From: Legionella drozanskii LLAP-1
GTDB lineage: Bacteria; Pseudomonadota; Gammaproteobacteria; Legionellales; Legionellaceae
Reading direction: 5' to 3'
Assembly: GCF_001467585.1 (NCBI RefSeq)
Contig: NZ_LNXY01000027.1
Location: forward strand, 120,595-184,594
DNA: 64,000 nucleotides
Part shown: piece by piece, positions 56,074 to 64,000 of the stretch
How the letters are laid out: each line of letters starts with the position of its first letter
Numbering within the stretch: the first letter of the stretch is position 1
The notes under the pieces: generated by a model
Told to the model about the DNA's origin: nothing
Seen by the model: the letters and a program-made list of their open reading frames with translations, nothing else
The model's database searches: none
Position numbers and translations under genes: made by a program

Positions 56074-56733
56074 ATGCTTGAATTATCAACTGTCCAACGA
56101 ATAGTGATATGGATACTTCCGGTGCTATTTGCAATTACTATCCACGAAGCTGCACATGCTTGGGTCGCTTCACGCTGTGGTGACACCACGGCTAAAATGC
56201 TCGGACGTTTGAGTTTTAATCCAATAAAACATATTGATCTAGTGGGTACCATCCTTATCCCGATTCTAGTGCTTGTATTAAGTCAATTTAGCTTTGTGTT
56301 TGGCTGGGCAAAGCCTGTACCCATCAATGCCTCTTTACTACGTAATCCACGACGAGATATGGCGCTTGCCACAGCCGCAGGGCCGGTATCCAATTTATTA
56401 ATGGCGATTTTATGGGCAGTTTGCCTTAAAGTAGGATTGATTCTTAATCCTACTACTTCTAATGCTGCCTTATTCATGGCTCTATCGGGTCAAGCTGGAA
56501 TTATCATTAATCTACTATTGGCCTTCCTGAATTTGATTCCTATTCCACCATTAGACGGGAGTCGGATAGTGGCGAGTCTTTTACCTCTAAAACAAGCCAT
56601 TCAGTATCAAAAAATTGAACCTTATGGTTTCTTTATTCTTCTAGCTCTTATTTTTACGGGTGCTCTCGGCTGGTTAATTCAACCGCCGCTAAGATGGTCA
56701 CTGGCTGGGCTCTATGCGTTATTTGGTATATGA
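56074..56733 (+). CDS. Site-2 protease-type M50 metalloprotease
   Basis: The 219-residue membrane protein has the zinc-binding HEAAHAW (HExxH) in the first helix, GPVSNLLMAILWAV, and the third zinc ligand in NLIPIPPLDGSRI. It is a minimal S2P core without PDZ domain and is therefore not RseP itself. It should cleave membrane proteins within the bilayer; the substrate is unknown. Its stop overlaps the pdxB start by 4 bp (ATGA), so the two are coupled. Confidence 0.93.
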   Translation: MLELSTVQRIVIWILPVLFAITIHEAAHAWVASRCGDTTAKMLGRLSFNPIKHIDLVGTILIPILVLVLSQFSFVFGWAKPVPINASLLRNPRRDMALATAAGPVSNLLMAILWAVCLKVGLILNPTTSNAALFMALSGQAGIIINLLLAFLNLIPIPPLDGSRIVASLLPLKQAIQYQKIEPYGFFILLALIFTGALGWLIQPPLRWSLAGLYALFGI

Positions 56734-57791
56734 AGATTATCGCTGATGCCAGTTTACCGGGATTGCATCAAGCGTTTCCCAAGCCCTTTGAACTGAGTCT
56801 CTATAACAATGCCAATGAACTGCCCGAACTACTTAAGAATCAGCAAGTTTTAATTTGTCGCGCCACACTGAAGGTCAATGAAAAATTATTAAAAGGTCAT
56901 GCTCTCAGCTACGTGGCGACGGCAAGCTCAGGCACAGACCATATTGATTCACTTTATCTAAAAAACAATTCAATCCAATTAATCGATGCCAAAGGAAGCA
57001 ACGCGATAGCTGTTGCTGATTATGTTATTGCTACCCTCGCCTATCTACAACGCTATAAAAACTTTTCAGGTTCAAAAGCGGGTGTAGTTGGCGTAGGGGA
57101 AGTAGGCTCAAGAGTAGTCAAGCGCTTAACTGCAGCCGGCATGGAAGTGATTTGCTATGACCCGATTAAAGCAGAACAGGATGAAGAGTTTAAAAATAGT
57201 ACACTTGAAGAGCTAGCTCTCTGCAATCTCATTTCCATACACGCTAATTTACATGATGAGCATCCTTACCCAAGCTCTAATCTTTTTAATGAATCATTAC
57301 TTAAGCAATTAAAACCAAACACCGTTATTATTAATGCATCACGCGGCGGCATCGTCGACGAAGAAGCCCTGTTGGAGCAGAAAAAGACGCTGATTTATTG
57401 CACCGATGTTTTTTCTAATGAGCCCAAAATAAATTCTAAAATTATCGAGCTAGCAACTCTCTGTACTCCACATGTCGCAGGTCATAGTATTGAAGCAAAA
57501 TATCGAGCAATTGAGATGATTAGCGAAAAATTGCATGCTTATATGCAACTAGAATCGCCGCAATTTAATTTTTATCCGAAGGCTCCAAGCCTTTCTTATG
57601 AAGAAAAAAATTGGCAAGATTTAGCTTTAAAATTATACAACCCTCTTCATGAAACCCTGCAATTAAAAACAGCAGCTAATCTCGAATCGGCTTTCTTAAA
57701 TCTTCGCAAAGCCCATCAAAATCGTTACGATTTTTGTTGTTATGCTCTTTCAATGAGTAATCATAAAATTAGTAAAATTTTTGGATTTTAA
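56730..57791 (+). CDS. pdxB: 4-Phosphoerythronate dehydrogenase PdxB
   Basis: PdxB oxidises 4-phosphoerythronate with NAD, an early step of DXP-dependent pyridoxal phosphate synthesis. From ATG 56730 the product has 353 residues: MKIIADASLPGLHQAFPKPF, the NAD loop GVVGVGEVGSRVVKRL, NASRGGIVDEEAL with the catalytic Arg, the catalytic-type Glu in FSNEPKI, and HVAGHSIEAKYRA with the catalytic His. A frame from 56694 would extend into the protease gene and is not needed. Its stop overlaps that of the convergent gene. PdxJ from the same pathway is encoded at the left end. Confidence 0.96.
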   Translation: MKIIADASLPGLHQAFPKPFELSLYNNANELPELLKNQQVLICRATLKVNEKLLKGHALSYVATASSGTDHIDSLYLKNNSIQLIDAKGSNAIAVADYVIATLAYLQRYKNFSGSKAGVVGVGEVGSRVVKRLTAAGMEVICYDPIKAEQDEEFKNSTLEELALCNLISIHANLHDEHPYPSSNLFNESLLKQLKPNTVIINASRGGIVDEEALLEQKKTLIYCTDVFSNEPKINSKIIELATLCTPHVAGHSIEAKYRAIEMISEKLHAYMQLESPQFNFYPKAPSLSYEEKNWQDLALKLYNPLHETLQLKTAANLESAFLNLRKAHQNRYDFCCYALSMSNHKISKIFGF

Positions 57792-58693
57792 GTTGGGCTG
57801 GTCAAATCCAGTTCAAAAAGTATATTTTCCAATTCCGTTTCTCGATTTGTTTTAGCTTGGGAGAATAATAAGGTTTTTCCCATACAACTGCGAGCTAGCA
57901 TAACGAAAGGAAAAGTAAGGCTAAAAATCTGTAAAAAGTCAGCAAAACCACGTAAAAAAGCATCTTGATGATGAAAATGCTCATGTGCAAGCTTTAACAA
58001 ATGATCTTTGGTTTTCCCAGTAACCTCGTTTAACAAGAGATGATTTAGTGCTGCTTTTTCAAATTGATATAAATCTTGCCACGTTTGCTCTACGGGATAC
58101 TCCCGAACAAAATCGTAAATTGCATTGATTAGAAGAGCTTTATTTTTGTCTAAATTGCATGGAAACCGATCATCTAAAACAGTGTTCATTGTTTCAAGAG
58201 CTTGCTTTTGTTCTGGCAATAGTTCAGGTAAGCACTTATTCTCAACTGAAGGCACTGACGGGCTAGGAATAGTTTCTGAAGGACTTTGTGAAAAAAATCT
58301 TCCTTTAGCTGCTCTCAGTCCTAATGATTCTATATTTTCCATATAGCGAATCGCAGACGTCAATACTTCTTGAGTAGGAGGATGATCCCCCTCAATAAAG
58401 GCCTTTAACAAGTCGAAACGTTGTCTCTTTGACAACCAATCATATTCGATAAGCTTAAGAAAAAGGTCATGCTTTGATTGCTCAAGTTTTGGTTCTTCGA
58501 TTTGACATAAATACTGGGTGACTTCAATAGCTCCGTGAAAACAGGCGTTTTCCAAAGCTTGGAAGATATTATTAGAATCGGGTAGACTTTCTGCTGATTT
58601 TATATCAAAAAAGTATTGGACTTTCTTCAAATCATTGTTACCTGCTGCAAATACTAGTACTTTTTTTTCGTTCTCACCCAAAGCCACAACCAC
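57788..58693 (-). CDS. Divergent ankyrin-like protein of unknown function, effector candidate
   Basis: No family is certain. The product (about 300 residues) has N-terminal helical repeats that look like degenerate ankyrin units, e.g. VLVFAAGNNDLKKVQYFFDI and FQALENACFHGAIEVTQYL. A polar Ser/Pro stretch follows (SQSPSETIPSPSVPSVENK) and then a helical C-terminal domain with HEHFHHQDAFLRGFADFLQI. There is no signal peptide. No ATG is available near the 5' end: GTG 58693 or GTG 58687 are the candidates, the second with AGG 5 bp upstream. A TATAAT (58717-58712) and a 14 bp palindrome lie just upstream. It sits where murF would continue the dcw cluster. Confidence 0.7.
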   Translation of the reverse strand: MVVALGENEKKVLVFAAGNNDLKKVQYFFDIKSAESLPDSNNIFQALENACFHGAIEVTQYLCQIEEPKLEQSKHDLFLKLIEYDWLSKRQRFDLLKAFIEGDHPPTQEVLTSAIRYMENIESLGLRAAKGRFFSQSPSETIPSPSVPSVENKCLPELLPEQKQALETMNTVLDDRFPCNLDKNKALLINAIYDFVREYPVEQTWQDLYQFEKAALNHLLLNEVTGKTKDHLLKLAHEHFHHQDAFLRGFADFLQIFSLTFPFVMLARSCMGKTLLFSQAKTNRETELENILFELDLTSPT

Positions 58694-58699
58694 CTACCT

Positions 58700-58717
58700 A
58701 TGTTTTAAAACATTATA
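58700..58717 (-). promoter_or_regulatory. -10 box and 14 bp palindrome upstream of the ankyrin-like gene
   Basis: On the minus strand TATAAT (58717-58712) runs into the perfect palindrome ATGTTTTAAAACAT (58713-58700), which would cover the transcription start, followed by the GTG start 7-13 bp on. TTGTGA lies 15 bp before the -10. The position is that of a repressor operator. Confidence 0.45.
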
Positions 58718-58790
58718 TCGAATAACAATTGATCACAAAACAGACATCTCGAATCATTGTAAATCAAATAATTATAATTTCAACTGTCAT

Positions 58791-60248
58791 TTAAGTCGAT
58801 TTCCGAGAATTCAAGCGACGAATCACTTCTTTATCGGAGTAGGGATAATAAATATTACCAATTTGTTGATAATCCTCGTGGCCTTTGCCTGCTACTAAAA
58901 TAATATCTTCTTTATTCGCTAAGCTAATAGCCTTGACAATTGCTTGCTCGCGCTCTGGAATTTTATAAATATTGGTTTTAGAGAAAATGCCCGCTTCAAT
59001 TGCTTCGATAATGGCAAGTGAATCTTCGTTGCGTGGATTATCATCGGTTAAGATAGCCACATCGGCATACTCGCTGGCAATTCTACCCATGATTGGGCGT
59101 TTGGTTTTATCCCGCTCACCACCGCAGCCAAATACAAGAATAATTCGCCCTTTTTTCACATTCTGTAAGGTCGCTAAAACATTCTTCAACGCATCTGGCG
59201 TGTGTGCATAATCAACAATGGCATAGGGCTCTTTTGCTACAATTTCCATTCGTCCAGGGGCAGCTTGTAATTGAGCCATTACGGGAACGACTTGTTCCAC
59301 CGGATAACCATAGGCTAATAAGCTTGAGAAGACCGCTAGGGCATTATATACATTAAAAAAACCCAAGGCATTAATTGTTAACTCATGCTCTCCCCAAGGA
59401 GAACTTAGGTCAATTTTTGTGCCTCTAAGAGTGACATCGCAATGCAAAGCCTTCACATCCGCAGCTTCCTTCACACCATAGCTGAGGATTTGCTCTGCTT
59501 TAGAGCGTTGATGCATCAATAAACTATAGTTATCATCTTGATTTATAATTGACCATTTTAGCGTGGGTTTCGCAAATAGCATTGCTTTAGCATCCGCATA
59601 GGCTTCCATGGTTTGATGATAATCTAGGTGGTCATGACTAAGATTGGTGAAGATAGCTTGCTGAAAATCTATACTATCGACTCGTCCTTGGCACAAGGCA
59701 TGCGAGGAAACCTCTATGCATACCTGTTTAATCGAATTTTGCTCATACTCGTGCATGAGCTGCTGTAAGCAAAGCGCATCTGGAGTAGTATTAATTAAAG
59801 CCTGTAGCGCCCTAACCTCCCCTTGACCTATCGTTCCGATATACGCTGAGTGACTACCTAACAAGTTATGCGCCTGTGCAAGTTGATAAGCGATGGTTGT
59901 TTTTCCATTTGTTCCCGTCACCCCTATGACATCCATTTTCTTAGTTGGTTCACCGTAAAATCGACTAGCAATTCCTGCAAGTTTAGTAGCTAAACCAGGT
60001 AGAGCAACAGAAGGTACTTCGGTAGGAATTGGATGACTTAATGGCCAATTTTCAGGTTCATAAACAAAAGCTGCCGCTCCAGCATTAATCGCCTGGTAAA
60101 TAAAAAGACGGCCATCCGCCACAAGACCGGGGTAAGCAATAAATAAAAAACCTGGCTTAATTTGCCGACTATCATTATGCAAACCTAAAATATCACAATC
60201 AGGAACCTTAGCTTTCACCCAAGGTTGCATTAGCTCGGCAAATTTCAT
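58791..60248 (-). CDS. murE: UDP-MurNAc-tripeptide synthetase MurE
   Basis: MurE adds meso-diaminopimelate to UDP-MurNAc-L-Ala-D-Glu. The 485-residue product has the Mur ligase ATP motif GVTGTNGKTTIAYQLA, EVSSHALCQGR, NLSHDHLDYH, the carbamylated-lysine region and DDNPRNED, whose DNPR marks meso-DAP specificity. It follows ftsI by 8 bp. In most gammaproteobacteria murF and mraY come next; here the cluster ends. Confidence 0.97.
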   Translation of the reverse strand: MKFAELMQPWVKAKVPDCDILGLHNDSRQIKPGFLFIAYPGLVADGRLFIYQAINAGAAAFVYEPENWPLSHPIPTEVPSVALPGLATKLAGIASRFYGEPTKKMDVIGVTGTNGKTTIAYQLAQAHNLLGSHSAYIGTIGQGEVRALQALINTTPDALCLQQLMHEYEQNSIKQVCIEVSSHALCQGRVDSIDFQQAIFTNLSHDHLDYHQTMEAYADAKAMLFAKPTLKWSIINQDDNYSLLMHQRSKAEQILSYGVKEAADVKALHCDVTLRGTKIDLSSPWGEHELTINALGFFNVYNALAVFSSLLAYGYPVEQVVPVMAQLQAAPGRMEIVAKEPYAIVDYAHTPDALKNVLATLQNVKKGRIILVFGCGGERDKTKRPIMGRIASEYADVAILTDDNPRNEDSLAIIEAIEAGIFSKTNIYKIPEREQAIVKAISLANKEDIILVAGKGHEDYQQIGNIYYPYSDKEVIRRLNSRKST

Positions 60249-60256
60249 TCATCACC

Positions 60257-61921
60257 TCATATAGTAGATTGATCAGGTGGGATATCAAGAATGCGTAAGG
60301 CCCCAGACATCACTTGGGCAAACAGCGGCGCAGCAACAGCTGCTGCATAATAGCCGTTTTTAGTGGGCTCGTGGATTACCACAGCGACAACTAATCGAGG
60401 ATGTGAAACCGGTGCAATACCAACAAAACTAGCAATATGACGATTTTTTTCATAGCCATTTTTCCCTGCAATTTGCGCAGTCCCTGTTTTTCCAGCCACA
60501 CGATATCCAGGTACCCTTGCGGAGCGACCAGTCCCTTCATTACCCAATACTGCTTCCAGCATCGCAAGAACCTGTGCTGCTGTTTTCTTATCTAAGACCT
60601 GCTCACCAACCACTTTTGCTTCAGTATGCAGCAGGGATACGGGGATTAGCTGTCCTTGATTGGCAAAGATCGCATAACCTCTAGCTAATTGGAGCGTAGT
60701 AACTGTCATGCCATAACCAAAGCTCAAGGTACCGAGCACAAAGGGATTGGCATCTTTAACATTAATAATGCCACCATCACTTTCTCCGGGATAACCACTT
60801 TCTGTTCGCTGGCCAAAACCAGATCGCTGCAATAAACCGATTAACTGGTCTGGTGGGCTCGCTAAAACCATCTTTGACACGCCGACATTACTTGAGTGCT
60901 GCAGCACCCCTGTCACATCCAAAACGCCATAATTATGGAGATCACGAATGGTATGACCATGAACAATCATCCAACTTGGACGAGTATCAATAACCGTATC
61001 AGGTTTGAAAAGACCACTACCTAAAGCACTTGCTATGCTAAAGGGCTTTATCACTGATCCAGGTTCAAAGGTATCGGTCAGCGCCTTATTGCGATAACTG
61101 TCTAAAGTATAACGACCACGCGCATTAGGATTAAACGAAGGCGCATTCGCTGCAGCCAAGATTTCTCCATTTTGGGTATCCAACACTATGACCGAGCCGG
61201 ATTTTGCTGCAAACTTGTCCATCGTATTTTGTAATTCATGATAGGCTAAATATTGAATTCGTCGATCAATACTCAATACTAGATCATGACCCGGCCGAGG
61301 CGCTTTCAGTAAACCGAGCTCTTCAATGATCTGTCCCATTCGATCTTTTACTACTCTCTTCTTACCATTGATCCCCATTAACCAATCTTGATAAGCGAGT
61401 TCTAAACCTTCAATGCCGATATCATCGATGTTAGTAAATCCAAGCAGCTGCGCTGTACTATCACCTTCCGGATAATAGCGTTTGAATTCTTGTTGAAAAT
61501 TAACGCCTGGAATACCAAGTTCTTCAATTTTTTTCGCCAACATCGGAGGTAACTGACGATGCAAGTAGAGAAACTCGCGAGTACTCGCCTGCCTTACGCC
61601 GGCCTGTAAGCTTCTAGATGAAAGTCCTAATAATCGACATAATTCTGCGAGCTGCTTGCTATCGGGGGCAAAGGTTTTAGGATTGATCCAAACTGATTGT
61701 ACAGGTGTGCTGACTGCAAGAGGAATTCCATGTCGATCAGTGATCATCCCTCTGTGCGCTGAGATATCCACTACTCTTAAGCTACGGGCATCGCCTTGTC
61801 CTTGCAAAAACTGGCGATGCAAAATCGTTAAATCTAGCATGCGCCATAAAAGAGCCGCAAGTAATAAAAGGAAAAAACTGGAAATAACAATTAATCGTGC
61901 CCAGTGGCCATTATTTTTCAT
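60257..61921 (-). CDS. ftsI: Septal penicillin-binding protein 3 FtsI
   Basis: FtsI is the transpeptidase of septal peptidoglycan synthesis within the divisome. The 554-residue protein has an N-terminal membrane anchor (LIVISSFFLLLLAALLW), the pedestal domain with ISAHRGMITDRHG, and the transpeptidase domain with the active serine in PGSVIKPFSIASAL, the SSN triad in HSSNVGVSKM and VAGKTGTAQ. The start overlaps the ftsL stop by 4 bp. The neighbours ftsL and murE are the usual ones. Confidence 0.98.
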   Translation of the reverse strand: MKNNGHWARLIVISSFFLLLLAALLWRMLDLTILHRQFLQGQGDARSLRVVDISAHRGMITDRHGIPLAVSTPVQSVWINPKTFAPDSKQLAELCRLLGLSSRSLQAGVRQASTREFLYLHRQLPPMLAKKIEELGIPGVNFQQEFKRYYPEGDSTAQLLGFTNIDDIGIEGLELAYQDWLMGINGKKRVVKDRMGQIIEELGLLKAPRPGHDLVLSIDRRIQYLAYHELQNTMDKFAAKSGSVIVLDTQNGEILAAANAPSFNPNARGRYTLDSYRNKALTDTFEPGSVIKPFSIASALGSGLFKPDTVIDTRPSWMIVHGHTIRDLHNYGVLDVTGVLQHSSNVGVSKMVLASPPDQLIGLLQRSGFGQRTESGYPGESDGGIINVKDANPFVLGTLSFGYGMTVTTLQLARGYAIFANQGQLIPVSLLHTEAKVVGEQVLDKKTAAQVLAMLEAVLGNEGTGRSARVPGYRVAGKTGTAQIAGKNGYEKNRHIASFVGIAPVSHPRLVVAVVIHEPTKNGYYAAAVAAPLFAQVMSGALRILDIPPDQSTI

Positions 61922-62256
61922 TCTGTTCGCAATATAAAAATTTCTTTATCCGCTGGCAGTCTCATTTGCAATTTCTCTACCGCCAACTGCTCTACTCGAG
62001 CTGGCGTAGCAAGACTAGCTTGCTCGAGAAGTAATTGGTCCCATTGTAATTGTAATTGATTAGCCTGCTGCTCTAAGCGCTGCAATTGACTAAAATAGAT
62101 GCGGTGCTCGTTGGTAGTATAAACAATAGCTAGTGCAGTGACTAGAACTGCAAGCAATAGTGTTAAAAGAAAACAAAGCTGTTTTGAGAGCCGCATATCG
62201 GATAATTGTCCACTAAAAAAATTGCTTTGATTAATCGCTCTGGCCGCGGCGTTCAT
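61918..62256 (-). CDS. ftsL: Cell division protein FtsL
   Basis: The 112-residue protein has a short cytoplasmic N-terminus, one membrane segment ([20 protein letters not shown]) and a periplasmic leucine-zipper-like coiled coil ([20 protein letters not shown]). FtsL forms the FtsQLB complex that activates septal synthesis. It overlaps rsmH and ftsI by 4 bp each. Identification rests on layout and position because FtsL sequences diverge fast. Confidence 0.93.
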   Translation of the reverse strand: MNAAARAINQSNFFSGQLSDMRLSKQLCFLLTLLLAVLVTALAIVYTTNEHRIYFSQLQRLEQQANQLQLQWDQLLLEQASLATPARVEQLAVEKLQMRLPADKEIFILRTE

Positions 62257-63179
62257 GCTAATTTTTCTCCTATTCGTAAAACCGCGCTACGAGCTCTGAC
62301 ATTTTGTTTAATTTCACTGTCAGAAGCTTTTATAGCTTTACCTATTCTCTTAAAATTAGTTTGAATCTCTTCATTGCGAATGGGCACTCCGGGAGGAGGA
62401 CGCTGGCCATACTCTTTATTCCTCATAAATTGCTTAACGATCCGATCTTCCAAGGAATGAAAACTAATGACTACCAAGCGACCACCGATAGCTAAGACAT
62501 CCATTGCTAAATCCAGCGCTTTGATTAAGTCATTTAACTCTTGATTTACATGAATACGTATTGCTTGAAAGACTCGCGTCGCAGGATGTTTATGTTTTTC
62601 CCATTTTGGATTAGCTTGCTTAACAATTTCTGCTAAAGCCTCGGTCGTTTTTATGGGGGCGTCTTTTCGCGCTGCCACAATCGCTCGTGCTATACGGCCG
62701 GCAAATCGCTCTTCACCATACTCTCTAAAAATCGCAGCCATCTCGTCGGCTTCAGCATTATTTATAAAACGGGCTGCATCTAACTCTTGGTCTAAATTCA
62801 TACGCATGTCCAAGGGGCCCTGCTGCATAAAACTAAATCCACGCTCAGGGTTATCTAATTGTGGTGAAGAAACCCCAAGATCCAACAAAATACCGTTGAT
62901 ATGTCCGTAAACTTTCGCTTCTTTCGCCCATTCAGCGAGATTTGCGAAAGAACCATGATAAATTTGAAACCGTTGATCCTCTGCAAAATGCTGTTCAGCA
63001 TAGCTGATTGCTTCGGGATCTTTATCAACGGCTATCAATCGTCCAGAGTTAGATAATTGCTGTAAAATAGCTCGGCTATGACCGCCTCGACCGAAGGTTC
63101 CATCAACATAGATACCGTCTGCCTTAATAGCTAAGCCATCGATTGCCTCTTGCAGCAACACTGATTGATGCACTGTCAT
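62253..63179 (-). CDS. rsmH: 16S rRNA (cytosine-1402-N4) methyltransferase RsmH
   Basis: RsmH (MraW) methylates N4 of C1402 in 16S rRNA using SAM. The 308-residue product starts [18 protein letters not shown] and has the SAM-binding [45 protein letters not shown], and [17 protein letters not shown]. It follows mraZ by 12 bp as in nearly all bacteria. Confidence 0.98.
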   Translation of the reverse strand: MTVHQSVLLQEAIDGLAIKADGIYVDGTFGRGGHSRAILQQLSNSGRLIAVDKDPEAISYAEQHFAEDQRFQIYHGSFANLAEWAKEAKVYGHINGILLDLGVSSPQLDNPERGFSFMQQGPLDMRMNLDQELDAARFINNAEADEMAAIFREYGEERFAGRIARAIVAARKDAPIKTTEALAEIVKQANPKWEKHKHPATRVFQAIRIHVNQELNDLIKALDLAMDVLAIGGRLVVISFHSLEDRIVKQFMRNKEYGQRPPPGVPIRNEEIQTNFKRIGKAIKASDSEIKQNVRARSAVLRIGEKLA

Positions 63180-63191
63180 ATTTAATTTCCA

Positions 63192-63647
63192 TTACAAAGA
63201 AATAGTTTTCATCTCATCAGGCAATCCATCTCTTGATGCCTCTTCCTCTAGCCACTGCTCACGCTTAGTTAGCCAAAGGGTTTCATTCCATACTTCAAAT
63301 TTATTTCCCTGACCAATCATCACCACTTTTTTATCAAGTTGCGCGTAGTCTCTTAATAGCTGAGGCAACAGTACTCGCCCGATGCTATCCATTTCCACAT
63401 CCGTTGCATGACCCATCAATAAGCGCTGAATTCGTCGTGCAGCCGCATTAAAGCTCGGCAAACTTTGTAATTTCGCTTCAATAATTCGCCATTCCGCCAG
63501 TGGATAAAGCAATAAACAGGTTTCTTCAGTATCAATAGTCACTACCAAGGAAGCCTCATCTTGACTACTCAAGGCATCTCGATAGCGGGTAGGTACTGTA
63601 AGACGACCTTTTCCGTCAATAGTAATGGCATTAATTCCACGAAACAT
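63192..63647 (-). CDS. mraZ: Transcriptional regulator MraZ
   Basis: MraZ is an AbrB-like DNA-binding protein that controls its own dcw operon. The 151-residue product has the two tandem domains with the signature motifs ITIDGKGRLTVPTRYRDAL and VEMDSIGRVLLPQLLRDYA. It is the first gene of mraZ-rsmH-ftsL-ftsI-murE. GTGG-type repeats that could be its own operator lie about 85-100 bp upstream. Confidence 0.97.
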   Translation of the reverse strand: MFRGINAITIDGKGRLTVPTRYRDALSSQDEASLVVTIDTEETCLLLYPLAEWRIIEAKLQSLPSFNAAARRIQRLLMGHATDVEMDSIGRVLLPQLLRDYAQLDKKVVMIGQGNKFEVWNETLWLTKREQWLEEEASRDGLPDEMKTISL

Positions 63648-64000
63648 GACTATTATTTATGCAGTTAGGTTTGGTTATTAATTGCCTCGTTAGATTTTAA
63701 TCAAATAGTCAATTGATAACCATAACCTTCCCACAATTCTCCACTTTTTTATTATTTTAAACCACTTTCATACACTATAGAAACACAATTTCCCAAGCGT
63801 CAACCCCTCACTGAAGATTTTTTTAAAAAAATACAGGCAAGGTGGTTTGTTATATTGAAATTTGTTTTTATTTGTTTCTTTTTGAGTTAAACATGATCAT
63901 TTAAAATGGAGGGTAACGGCGGCGGGAATTTTGAATTTGAGAAATTGGATAATATTCTCGCGGGGGGGGGGGAATCACCTAGCTTGCTAGGCAAGTCCAA
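63648..64000. other. Intergenic region upstream of mraZ, including an 11-G tract
   Basis: This 353 bp stretch to the window edge holds the likely mraZ leader and operator (about 63720-63745), an AT-rich part, and an eleven-G run at 63962-63972 followed by a short hairpin CCTAG/CTAGG. No frame in it is convincing. A gene may begin beyond the edge. Confidence 0.55.
63723..63745 (-). promoter_or_regulatory. Possible MraZ operator repeats
   Basis: Read on the minus strand, GTGGA (63745-63741), GTGGG (63735-63731) and ATGGT (63724-63720) follow one another at steps of 10 and 11 bp. MraZ of Escherichia coli binds repeats of TGGG type spaced 10 bp apart upstream of mraZ. The match here is partial, and the third unit is weak. 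Confidence 0.4.

Noticed and set aside
1..64000. tRNA, rRNA, CRISPR array, prophage or complete insertion sequence
   Set aside because: I looked through the intergenic gaps and gene list and saw no cloverleaf, repeat-spacer array, integrase or transposase that I could support.

Overview
The window looks like a chromosomal segment of a Legionella-like gammaproteobacterium (order Legionellales). The DNA is AT-rich. The housekeeping operons are typically gammaproteobacterial: era-recO-pdxJ, ribF-ileS-lspA, pilMNOPQ-aroK-aroB-damX, and the start of the dcw cell-wall cluster. Between them lie large orphan proteins of the kind found among Dot/Icm effectors: ankyrin repeats, long coiled coils, proline/threonine-rich or glutamate-rich C-terminal tails. 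This placement is inferred from gene content; no rRNA or other marker gene is present. I see no tRNA, rRNA, CRISPR array, prophage, integrase or complete insertion sequence.

Layout. 1-3.1 kb (minus): era, recO, pdxJ, then the 5' part of a 2-oxoacid:acceptor oxidoreductase alpha subunit that runs off the left edge. 3.2-8.5 kb (plus): a 989-residue multipass orphan protein, a type IV pilin-like gene 9 bp behind it, and a coiled-coil protein with a Pro/Thr tail. 8.7-13.5 kb: a KDPG-aldolase-like protein that lacks the Schiff-base lysine, converging on the ribF-ileS-lspA operon. 13.6-16.6 kb: an ankyrin effector candidate followed by a YggU-family gene. 16.7-21.1 kb: an AcrAB-type RND pump without an outer-membrane partner or regulator. 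21.3-25.3 kb: sodium/proton antiporter, small membrane protein, MdfA-type exporter, glutathione S-transferase. 25.4-31.6 kb: secreted CAP protein, secreted Asp-box propeller, then a stress-type group (alcohol dehydrogenase, phosphoribosyltransferase, two UspA proteins) and a PnuC transporter. 31.8-39.2 kb: damX, aroB, aroK and the whole pilMNOPQ alignment complex and secretin. 39.4-45.5 kb: coiled-coil effector candidate, PBP1a, and an acyltransferase with an SGNH domain. 45.6-50.9 kb: alanine dehydrogenase, electron transfer flavoprotein, galU, ugd. 51-55.7 kb: an envelope-sugar cassette of two ArnT-like transferases, a LAB_N protein, a polyprenyl-phosphate glycosyltransferase and a PAP2 phosphatase. 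56-57.8 kb: M50 metalloprotease and pdxB. 57.8-63.6 kb: a divergent ankyrin-like protein, then mraZ-rsmH-ftsL-ftsI-murE on the minus strand.

How the genes work together. Much of the window concerns the envelope: septal and side-wall peptidoglycan synthesis (rsmH, ftsL, ftsI, murE, mrcA, damX), type IV pilus assembly (pilMNOPQ plus a pilin), supply of UDP-glucose and UDP-glucuronate (galU, ugd), lipid-linked sugar transfer (GT2, LAB_N, PAP2, ArnT-like), O-acylation, lipoprotein processing (lspA) and efflux. Five orphan genes sit at the joints between conserved operons and are the likeliest accessory, possibly host-directed, content.

The most unusual items are a possible R-S-E ADP-ribosyltransferase-like domain in the ankyrin protein, the lysine-less KDPG-aldolase homologue, a secreted propeller with seven regularly placed cysteine pairs, two unlinked coiled-coil proteins ending in the same TPFxxTP motif, and a palindromic mobile-element-like repeat at 30.0 kb with a half copy at 55.9 kb.
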